Shown: in pieces, positions 19,479-26,168 of the stretch
How positions within the stretch are numbered: the first letter of the stretch is position 1
Layout of the letters: each line of letters starts with the position of its first letter
Made by a program: the position numbers and the translations under genes
The notes under the pieces: model-generated
What the model was told of the DNA's origin: nothing
What the model saw: only the letters and a program-made list of their open reading frames with translations
Databases searched by the model: none
Assembly (NCBI GenBank): GCA_030431455.1
Contig: JAUIJE010000002.1
Span: 319,294 to 383,293 of the forward strand
DNA: 64,000 bases
Source: a bacterium
GTDB lineage: Bacteria; Myxococcota; UBA727; JAUIJE01
Reading direction: 5' to 3'

Positions 19479-19823
19479 TCAGTCGCCGCGTGGCTCGTGC
19501 AGGTCGACCACGGTCGCGCCCCACCCGCCGCCGTCCATGCCCGCGAGCTTGAACGACTTCACCTTCGGGTTGCGCGACAGCAGCGCGTGCACCGACTTGC
19601 GCAAGGCGCCCGTGCCCTTGCCGTGAATGATGCGCAAGGCATAGATGCCGCGCTTTTCACACTCGTCGATGTAGTCGGGCACCAAGGTGCGCAGGTCTTT
19701 GGGCGAGAACCAGTGCAGGTCGAGCACGCCGTCGATGGGGATCTCCACCGGCTGGGCAGGGTCGGGCAGGCCTTCGTCCGAATCGTCCACGCCTCCCCTG
19801 TAGCAGCCCGGGCGGTCGCGCAC
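19479..19823 (-). CDS. Smr-domain protein
   Basis: A protein of 103-114 residues consisting of one Smr (small MutS-related) domain. DGVLDLHWFSPKDL carries the conserved DLH, and IIHGKGTGALRKSVHALL carries HGKG and the following helix. Smr domains nick or cleave nucleic acids, and stand-alone versions act on RNA or stalled ribosomes (family knowledge). The start is uncertain. GTG at 19823 gives 114 residues. GTG at 19790 gives 103 residues but sits only one base from GGGGAGG, too close to be efficient. The gene is divergent from the SDR gene at 19883. Confidence 0.85.
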   Translation of the reverse strand: MRDRPGCYRGGVDDSDEGLPDPAQPVEIPIDGVLDLHWFSPKDLRTLVPDYIDECEKRGIYALRIIHGKGTGALRKSVHALLSRNPKVKSFKLAGMDGGGWGATVVDLHEPRGD

Positions 19824-19882
19824 ACGGCGTTGGGCGTGCTGCGTAAAAGTGGCTACAACCTTGGCCAGGGGAGGGTCGCAGG

Positions 19883-20608
19883 ATGCAGCAGGTGTTGGTG
19901 ACGGGGGCCGCGCGCGGCCTGGGCTTGGAGTTTGTGAAGCAATACCTCGCCGACGGGGCCACGGTGTACGCCGGGGTGCGCAGCCCGTGGCGCGCGGACG
20001 AGCTGACCACCTTGGCGGAAAAGAGCGACGGCCGCCTGCACATCGTGGCCTTGGACGTGAGCGACGAGAGCTCCATCGACGCGTGTCTGTCCGAGGTCGC
20101 GGGCAAGACCGACCACCTCGACATCCTGGTGAACAACGCGGGCATCAACTCGAAGAGCCGCGGCATCGAGGACAAGCAACGCAATGTCACGTTTGGGCGG
20201 CTGGAGCCGAGCGGCATCCTCGAGATGGCCCGGGTCAACGCGGTGGCCCCGGTGCTGCTCACCCAGCGCGCCCGCGATTTGCTAGAGGCCGCGGAGGGCG
20301 CCAAGGTGGTGAACATCTCGTCGTGGCTGGGCTCTTGTACGATCAAGGAGAGCGGCGGCAACTATGGCTATGGGGCGAGCAAGGCGATGCTCAACTTCAT
20401 GGGCCGGGCCCTGGCCGGCGACCTCAAAGACAAAGGCATTGTGGTGCTCTTGTTCAACCCCGGCTGGGTCCAGACCGACATGGGGGGGCAGCGCGCGCAG
20501 CTCACCCCCGCGGAGTCGGTGGGCGGCATCCGCGCCGCCGCCGCGCGGGCGACGCTGGCGGACACGGGTTCGTTTTGGAACCACGACGGTTCGGTCCACC
20601 CGTTCTAG
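19883..20608 (+). CDS. Short-chain dehydrogenase/reductase, C-factor/sniffer-like
   Basis: A 241-residue classical SDR. The NAD(P) loop is TGAARGLG (8-15), LVNNAG is intact, and Ser is in NISSWLGS. The catalytic Y163-x-x-x-K167 is in YGYGASK. The overall layout, with a long NVTFGRLEP insert before the active site and WVQTDMGG after it, matches the carbonyl-reductase sniffer/C-factor group, which includes the Myxococcus CsgA protein. GGGGAGG lies upstream of the ATG. The substrate is unknown; a signalling role would be speculative. A structured repeat starts 6 bp after its stop. Confidence 0.9.
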   Translation: MQQVLVTGAARGLGLEFVKQYLADGATVYAGVRSPWRADELTTLAEKSDGRLHIVALDVSDESSIDACLSEVAGKTDHLDILVNNAGINSKSRGIEDKQRNVTFGRLEPSGILEMARVNAVAPVLLTQRARDLLEAAEGAKVVNISSWLGSCTIKESGGNYGYGASKAMLNFMGRALAGDLKDKGIVVLLFNPGWVQTDMGGQRAQLTPAESVGGIRAAAARATLADTGSFWNHDGSVHPF

Positions 20609-20613
20609 CCTTC

Positions 20614-20748
20614 GGGAGGGGATGTCCCATCCCCTCCCCCGCTCACGCTTCGCAAGCTCAGCGAATCGCGGGGCCCCCTCCCAATGTCACTGCTCCAGGC
20701 GGCTCCGCCGCGTCGCAGCTGGTTGCATCCGATGGATGCAACCAGCTG
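20614..20748 (+). repeat. Structured repeat, copy A
   Basis: The order is: hairpin 1 (20614-20638, an 11-bp stem GGGAGGGGATG with a TCC loop), constant box 1 (20642-20668, beginning CTCACGCTTCGC), a spacer holding one CAGTGACATTG site on the minus strand, constant box 2 (20693-20715, beginning CTCCAGGCGG), then hairpin 2 (20716-20748, a perfect 15-bp stem CAGCTGGTTGCATCC with a GAT loop). Copy B at 23115-23240 is inverted. It matches box 1 at 27 of 27 and box 2 at 22 of 23 positions, but has different stems. Confidence 0.85.
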
Positions 20749-20996
20749 AGCCTTTGGTGTGCCTTCGCTTTCGAGCCGGGCGTTCTTCGCAGGGCTTGGC
20801 TTTGATGGAAGTCTGTTCGTTCGGCGTCCACGCCGCCTCACCAGCGTCAAGAGCTTGCGCCATTTGGCTGGACAATGTGGTTTGATCCCATGCCGAGTGG
20901 CATCAGCAACGTAAGCGTTGCCATGTATACGGCCCGCTTAGGTTCAGATGCACAGGCATTTTCGGCGGGGGAATCCCTCCCCCTCAAGAATGAGGC
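20749..20996. other. 248-bp non-coding region rich in small hairpins
   Basis: No gene is supported. Two consecutive hairpins occur: ATGCC/GGCAT at 20890-20903 and GCAACG/CGTTGC at 20906-20921. A GGGGG/CCCCC pair near 20969-20986 could help end def transcription on the minus strand. CAGCTGAGCCT at 20743-20753 recurs inverted at 20994-21004 over the def stop, bounding the region with an 11-bp inverted repeat. Confidence 0.5.
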
Positions 20997-21575
20997 TCAG
21001 CTGCCGTATTTCTCGACGATGGTTTTGACCTCTTTGGCGAACTGCGCTTCCTGGTAGCGCGCGAAGTTCTTCCAGGTGCACAACGTGGTGCGGTCCTCGA
21101 CCCGGTCCAGGAAGAGTTTGCCCTCGAGGTGGTCGACCTCGTGCTGGAAGGTGCCCGCGGTGATGCCGCTGACGGTCTTTTCGTGCGCTTCCCCGTCGCG
21201 ATCGAGGTAGCTGACCTTGATGCGGGCGGCGCGGGTCACGCGGCCGCGCATGTCGGGCACAGACAGGCAGCCCTCGTAGTTTTCGAAGGTCTCGTCGCCG
21301 ATGGGCACGATGCGCGGATTGACCAACACCGTGAGGGGGATGGCCGGCTTGTAGGGATAGCGCGGGTTGTTGGGCCGCACGCAGATGGCGCAGATGCGCA
21401 CGCTCTCGTAGACCTGGTTGGCGGCCAATCCAGCCCCATTGGCATCGAACATGGTCTCGATGAGGTCATCGATGAACCCTTGCCACTTTTCGGTCTGCAG
21501 CTCGACCACGCTCAGCTCGCGGGTGGGTTGGCGCAGCACCGGGGCCCCGACCTGGGCGATCGCGCGGATGGTCAT
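20997..21575 (-). CDS. def: Peptide deformylase
   Basis: A 192-residue metalloenzyme that removes the N-formyl group from nascent proteins. Motif 1 is GAGLAANQ (47-54), motif 2 is EGCLSVP with the metal ligand C103, and motif 3 is QHEVDHLEG with H145, H149 and catalytic E146. A short insert after motif 1 (PNNPRYPYKP) is seen in type III-like enzymes. There is no fmt gene next to it, which is unusual. It follows the aldehyde dehydrogenase gene with only 4 bp between them, so they are co-transcribed, and the pair is flanked by inverted structured repeats. Confidence 0.95.
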   Translation of the reverse strand: MTIRAIAQVGAPVLRQPTRELSVVELQTEKWQGFIDDLIETMFDANGAGLAANQVYESVRICAICVRPNNPRYPYKPAIPLTVLVNPRIVPIGDETFENYEGCLSVPDMRGRVTRAARIKVSYLDRDGEAHEKTVSGITAGTFQHEVDHLEGKLFLDRVEDRTTLCTWKNFARYQEAQFAKEVKTIVEKYGS

Positions 21576-21579
21576 GTGT

Positions 21580-23007
21580 TCACTCCCGACGAAACAGAAA
21601 GCTCGCGATCGATTTTACCTTCTCTCCGCTTTTTCCGTAGAGGGTGCGCATTCCGGCGCGCAAGGCGCGGACCCGGTCGTCGGTGTAGGGGTACCAAAAG
21701 GGCTCTTTGTCGAGGCGGACGGGGACCTGTTCGTAGCTGGTGAACAGCGCCTGGCAGTACTGCCGGAGCCCTTCGGCGCTGTGCGTCACGCCCATCGCGG
21801 ACTGCGCGCCGCCGCCCCAGGGGGCTTCGGGCATGCCGTAGGTCCAGAGCACATCATTTTCCATCACCGTGCTGGCGCGCAGCTGGTCGCGCAGGTGCTT
21901 GGTGCGGCCGGCCTTGGCGAACACGTAGCCGATGAGATCGCCCGGCCCCGCGTTGCAAGCGCGCACCGCGTGTTCGACATCGGGCACTGTGCACACCGCG
22001 GCCACGGGACCAAAACACTCCTCGCGAAAGATGCGCGCGTCTTGGTCATCGCAGGCCAGCAACACCGCGCGCACGTCGTCGCGCCGCTTCTCGACGAGGA
22101 CGCGCCCGCCCCGCGACAAGGCATCGTCGACAAAGGCGTCCACTTCGGCGCGCGCGGCCGGGCTCACCACCGGCGCGAGGTCGCGGGCCTCGTCGATGTC
22201 GCGCGCGGCTTGTTCGATCGCGGACAAGAGCGCGTCCTGTGCCGCGTCCTCGACGAACACCCGCTGCACCCCCGCGCAGACCTGGCCGCCGCCCATGAAC
22301 GCCCCCCACAAGATGCCGCGCGCCGCGCGCCCCATGGGCGCGTCTTTGGTCACGAGGGCCGCGGCCTTGCCCCCGAGCTCGGCCCGGTAGGGCACGCCCG
22401 CGTCGATGCAGAGCTTGGCCACCTCGCGCCCCGCCTGCGTCGAGCCCACGAAGGTCACGTAGTCCACGCCGGCTTTGATCAGGGCCTGGGTGTGTTGTGC
22501 GTCCCCGGTCTCGACCTGCACCAGGTGGGGCGGAAAGCCGGCCTCGGTGAGCCACTCGACGAGCTTGTACGCAGCCTCCACCCGGTGGGGCGACGGCTTG
22601 AGCACCACCGCGTTCTGCGCGGCGATGGCGAACAGGATCTCAGACCCCGCGATGGAGAGCGGAAAGTTGAACGGGGCGATGAGCAAGACCACCCCGCGCG
22701 GCCGGTATACAGTGACATGCCGCTTGTGCGGGGCCACCGCGACCTTGAGCGGCTGGTCCTGCAAAATCTCCGCGGTCTTGTGCATCACAAACCGCGCGCA
22801 CTCCAAAAGCGGCAACAGCTCCGCGGACAGGGCCTCGGCTTCGGGCTTGTGCACCAGCGAAGCGACCTCGCCCACGTCGTGGGTGTGGGCGAGCACGACC
22901 TCGATGAACCGTGCATAGCGAGCGTCCATCTCCGCGCGCGGGGCCGCGGCCCAGAGCCGCTGCGAACCGCGCGCCCGGGCCAACAACTCGTCAAACCCCG
23001 CGCTCAT
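21580..23007 (-). CDS. Aldehyde dehydrogenase family protein
   Basis: A 475-residue NAD(P)-dependent aldehyde dehydrogenase. The general base is E210 in ELGGK and the nucleophile is C244 in GGGQVCAGVQR, at the expected 34-residue spacing. The coenzyme segment IAPFNFPLS and the FVGSTQAGR loop are present, as is EECFGPV. The substrate cannot be read from sequence; the closest style is succinate-semialdehyde or betaine-aldehyde type. It is placed directly upstream of def. Copy B of the structured repeat begins about 108 bp upstream of its start codon. Confidence 0.92.
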   Translation of the reverse strand: MSAGFDELLARARGSQRLWAAAPRAEMDARYARFIEVVLAHTHDVGEVASLVHKPEAEALSAELLPLLECARFVMHKTAEILQDQPLKVAVAPHKRHVTVYRPRGVVLLIAPFNFPLSIAGSEILFAIAAQNAVVLKPSPHRVEAAYKLVEWLTEAGFPPHLVQVETGDAQHTQALIKAGVDYVTFVGSTQAGREVAKLCIDAGVPYRAELGGKAAALVTKDAPMGRAARGILWGAFMGGGQVCAGVQRVFVEDAAQDALLSAIEQAARDIDEARDLAPVVSPAARAEVDAFVDDALSRGGRVLVEKRRDDVRAVLLACDDQDARIFREECFGPVAAVCTVPDVEHAVRACNAGPGDLIGYVFAKAGRTKHLRDQLRASTVMENDVLWTYGMPEAPWGGGAQSAMGVTHSAEGLRQYCQALFTSYEQVPVRLDKEPFWYPYTDDRVRALRAGMRTLYGKSGEKVKSIASFLFRRE

Positions 23008-23114
23008 CCCCCGTGTCTACCACGCCCACCCCGCGGGTGGTCCAGCGACCTCCGAGGCTTGGCCACAAGCGGATCGAACCTCGAAGCCAGAGCGCATTTC
23101 AGAATCGATGGTGT

Positions 23115-23240
23115 GTCGTATGCGACTGCATACGACCCGGACCGACGCGGCGGAGCCGCTTGGAGGACCGTCTCGGGGGTGAGGCCCGATTCGCTGAGCT
23201 TGCGAAGCGTGAGGGCCGAGGGGGGAGGAACTCCCCCCTC
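23115..23240 (-). repeat. Structured repeat, copy B (inverted)
   Basis: Read on the minus strand, the order is the same as copy A: hairpin 1 (23240-23218, 10-bp stem GAGGGGGGAG with a 3-nt loop), box 1 (23213-23187, identical to copy A over 27 bases), box 2 (23165-23143, one mismatch), and hairpin 2 (23136-23115, 9-bp stem GTCGTATGC with a 4-nt loop). Both stems differ from copy A but remain perfectly paired. The two copies face each other around the ALDH-def pair. Confidence 0.85.
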
Positions 23241-23253
23241 AAAAGGCAGGTAC

Positions 23254-24999
23254 TCAGAAGGCGACCCGTTGTTCGTCGACAATGGTCTGCACCCGATCCG
23301 TGGGCTGCTTCGGCGGGTTCTGGGTGGTGGCGTCGACGATCTTTTTGAACGTCTCTTCCGCCTGCGCCTTCACCTTCTCCTCGGTGGGACCACACCTTTT
23401 CGCCAGGGCGGCCTCGAGCTTCTCTTCGATCGCTTCGAGCTTGGCCTCGGCCTTTTCCTTTTTGTCCTCGTCGTCGCCGGCCTTTTCCACCTTGGCCTCG
23501 GCGCGGCGGATCTTGCTCGCGTAGCTCTTTTCGAGCTTGCTGACGCATTTTTTGAGCTTCTTCACGTTCTTGTCGGTGGGCTTTTCGTCCTCGCCGCAGC
23601 CCTTCCACTTGAACGTCGGCGCGGGGGTCACCTCACTCGACGGGTTGACCAGCGCGTCCTTGCGCACATCGACCAGCGACCCGTCGAGCTTCATGAGCTG
23701 CATCTTGTCGTCGGTGGGGGGCGTGACCCGCGTGATCAGGTGCGTCTCGCCGGCAAACATCGCGAGGCTGCCCGGAATCGGGTTGGTGAACACCGACTCG
23801 CTCCACTCGAACGCGCACCGGCTTGGCGGCAAAACCCCCATGTACGTGGTCACGAACTTGGGCACGTCCGCGCGCGGCCAGCCCACGGTGGTGTAGCGCA
23901 GGGCGTTGCGCGCCGACTTCCCGCTGAACTTGATCGTGCCTTTGACCGTCGACTTCTCCGTCGTGCACACCCCTTCGAGCCGGTACAGCCCAGGGGCGTC
24001 GGGGCCGACGGAGAAGGGCTGCACGACCTTCTTTCGTTTTTCGCTCCAGGACACGTCCTTGACCGCGGTGTCCGACGGGGACACGTCGCGCAGCACCACC
24101 GCGTAGCACCAGTTCGGCTCGGCTTTGATCGTCACCGCGAGCTTGTTCTTCTTGACCACCCCGTCCTTGACGAACCCGGCCTCGAGGCGGGCGGCGACCT
24201 TCTCGCCCCGGCCCTTTTTGTCCTCCAAGAACGCGTTGGCCACCCGGAGGTGGCGTGAGGTCCGCAAGTACGCCCCCGACAGCACCGCGTCCTGGGCCGC
24301 CATGTCGTTGGCCGCGGCGATCAAGTCCGCGAACGCCTCGTCGGGGAGCGGGTCCTCGGCGCCCTTGAGCTTCTCGAACAACAGCTTCCGGCTCGCGTTG
24401 CCTTTGTCGATCGCGGCCTTGAGCGCTTCGGATTTCGCCGCCGCCTCGGCCGCGGCTTTGCGCTCGGCCGCGATCTTCTCCGCCTTCTTCTGGTGCTCGC
24501 GCCACATCTTGGCCTTGTCCGAGAAGAACGTCAGCACCGGTTGCCACCCCGGCCCCGCCCCCGCGGAGAAGTCCGCCATCGCCTTGTCGTGTGCGATCCA
24601 GTCAGATTGGCTCGCTGGCTCTCCACGGTTCAGCTTGTCACGAATCAACGCTTGGGCCGCGGACACCGCCTGGGCCTTCTCCGCCACCGCGATCTGCCCG
24701 TTGAGCCGGGCGATGTTGGCCTGGACCTTGGAGAACGCATCCCCCGCCGACTTGTGCTTGCCGGTGAGATCGCCCACCACCCCGTCGACGAGGGAGCGGG
24801 ACTTGTCGATGTTGTTCTTCTCCTCGGCGGGGTCGGCGCCGTACCGCTTGGGCAGGACGTCGTACGCTTCTTTGAGCTTCTCGTTGAGCTCTTTGAGCTT
24901 GGCCTCGGCGTCGTCGGCGGACATCTCTTGGCCGGTGGCGGCGGGGCTGAGCCCAAACACCAGCAACGCGACAAGAACGGATCGGATCGTAGCTGCCAT
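23254..24999 (-). CDS. Exported coiled-coil protein of unknown function
   Basis: A 581-residue protein. A signal peptide (MAATIRSVLVALLVFGLSPAATG) is followed by about 200 residues of charged helix rich in Ala, Lys and Glu, such as DDAEAKLKELNEKLKEAYD, which should form coiled coils. The middle (about 280-460) is beta-rich with a few cysteines (NWCYAVVL, CTTEKST, SRCAFEW). The C-terminal 110 residues are again Lys/Glu-rich helix. This is an envelope protein by its signal peptide. It has no recognisable enzymatic motif; a structural or periplasm-spanning role is only inference. Confidence 0.72.
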   Translation of the reverse strand: MAATIRSVLVALLVFGLSPAATGQEMSADDAEAKLKELNEKLKEAYDVLPKRYGADPAEEKNNIDKSRSLVDGVVGDLTGKHKSAGDAFSKVQANIARLNGQIAVAEKAQAVSAAQALIRDKLNRGEPASQSDWIAHDKAMADFSAGAGPGWQPVLTFFSDKAKMWREHQKKAEKIAAERKAAAEAAAKSEALKAAIDKGNASRKLLFEKLKGAEDPLPDEAFADLIAAANDMAAQDAVLSGAYLRTSRHLRVANAFLEDKKGRGEKVAARLEAGFVKDGVVKKNKLAVTIKAEPNWCYAVVLRDVSPSDTAVKDVSWSEKRKKVVQPFSVGPDAPGLYRLEGVCTTEKSTVKGTIKFSGKSARNALRYTTVGWPRADVPKFVTTYMGVLPPSRCAFEWSESVFTNPIPGSLAMFAGETHLITRVTPPTDDKMQLMKLDGSLVDVRKDALVNPSSEVTPAPTFKWKGCGEDEKPTDKNVKKLKKCVSKLEKSYASKIRRAEAKVEKAGDDEDKKEKAEAKLEAIEEKLEAALAKRCGPTEEKVKAQAEETFKKIVDATTQNPPKQPTDRVQTIVDEQRVAF

Positions 25000-25123
25000 G
25001 GGCGGGAGCTTTGCACATCGACGGGGCCCAGAAAAAGAAACGGGGTTCGTCGACGACCAGCCCCGCCCGGCCACCGGTGGCGCCACGTGGCCCCCACCGG
25101 CGACAATGCTCACGCGGCCCGGG

Positions 25124-25510
25124 TCAAGGGCGGGCCATGCGCTGAAAAAACGTCGCCAACGCGGCCCGGGCGGCCTCGCGTTGCACCCGCCGCCGGGCCC
25201 GCGCGTCGGCGGCCGCCACCCGCTGCCGGCTGGTGTCGATCCAGACCTCGTGTTCGCCCGCGTCGACGGGGGGCGCGCCTTCGCGCACGGTGATGCGCCG
25301 CGCGCCCGGGCCTGGGCCTGGGCCGGCGGTTGCCCCTGGCGCGGACAGGTGCACCTCGGCGAGCACCGCGCGGGTGTCGTCGTCGAGCACGAGCGCGCGG
25401 TCGGCGGTCACCCGGTAGGGGCGCGGGCACATGCGCGCGGCCATGCTCACCACCAGGCCGACCACGTCGTCGTCGTCCCCGGCGAACACCAGCCACGGCC
25501 CCGCGGGCAT
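25124..25510 (-). CDS. Small protein of unknown function, downstream of pdxH
   Basis: A 128-residue protein whose ATG follows the pdxH stop by one base, so it is translationally coupled to pdxH. It begins MPAGPWLVFAGDDDDVVGLV, then has a beta-rich middle with a Gly/Pro run and an Arg/Ala-rich C-terminal helix. No family is recognised. Its real-gene status rests on coupling and length only; the composition is compatible with coding sequence in this genome. Confidence 0.5.
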   Translation of the reverse strand: MPAGPWLVFAGDDDDVVGLVVSMAARMCPRPYRVTADRALVLDDDTRAVLAEVHLSAPGATAGPGPGPGARRITVREGAPPVDAGEHEVWIDTSRQRVAAADARARRRVQREAARAALATFFQRMARP

Positions 25511-25511
25511 G

Positions 25512-26096
25512 TCAGGGGTTCAGCAGCCGCTGGGTCCAGCCGTCCGCGGTCCGGTCGAACCGGCAACGTTCGTGCAGCCGGTGGTCGCGGTTGTGCCAAA
25601 ACTCGAACTCCTCGGGCACGAGGCGAAAGCCCCCCCAGTGCGCGGGCCGGGGGATGTCGCGCCCGGCGTATTCGGCTTCGATCGCCGCCACCCGGTCGAC
25701 GAGGTCCTGCCGCGCGCCGAGGGTTTCGCTTTGGTGCGAGGCGTGCGCGCCGACTTGGCTCTCCCGGGCCCGGCTTTGCCAGTAGGCGTCCGACTCGGCC
25801 GCGTCGATCGGCCCCACCGGGCCGCGCGCGCGGATTTGTCGCCCCACCGCGAACAGGTCGAAGCACAGCGCGGCCTGGGGGTTGGCCAGCATCTCTTGGC
25901 CCTTGCGCGATTTGTGGTTGGTGAAAAACACCAAGCCGCGCTCGTCGTGCTGCTTGAGCAACACGATGCGGGCGCTGGGGCGCCCTTGTTCGTCGGCGGT
26001 GGCGAGACACACGCGGGTGGGTTCGGCCACGGCTTTTTGGTCAAGCCAGTCCCGCCACCACGCGTCGAACCAAGTCCAAGGGTCGTCGTAGGTCAT
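25512..26096 (-). CDS. pdxH: Pyridoxamine 5'-phosphate oxidase
   Basis: A 194-residue FMN flavoenzyme that oxidises pyridoxamine or pyridoxine 5'-phosphate to pyridoxal 5'-phosphate, the last step of PLP supply. The FMN-binding blocks RIVLLK and FFTNHKSRKG are present. The central ARESQVGAHASHQS matches the family R-x-S-Q-x-G-x-x-A-S-x-Q-S. HWGGFRLVP and FWHNRDHRLHER carry the substrate and FMN contacts, and the protein ends near a WTQRLLNP block as usual. The length is slightly below the typical 200-220. Confidence 0.95.
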   Translation of the reverse strand: MTYDDPWTWFDAWWRDWLDQKAVAEPTRVCLATADEQGRPSARIVLLKQHDERGLVFFTNHKSRKGQEMLANPQAALCFDLFAVGRQIRARGPVGPIDAAESDAYWQSRARESQVGAHASHQSETLGARQDLVDRVAAIEAEYAGRDIPRPAHWGGFRLVPEEFEFWHNRDHRLHERCRFDRTADGWTQRLLNP

Positions 26097-26168
26097 GCCC
26101 GGCCTCTACCCCACCGGCAAAGGCGAGACAAACAGCCCCCGCGGCCGGCCCCGGGGTACGCTCAAGCC

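Noticed and set aside
20614-23240. The paired repeats as integron attC sites
   Set aside because: They lack the conserved attC core ends (RYYYAAC/GTTRRRY) and no integrase gene is present; the constant boxes lie beside the stems rather than at the core ends.
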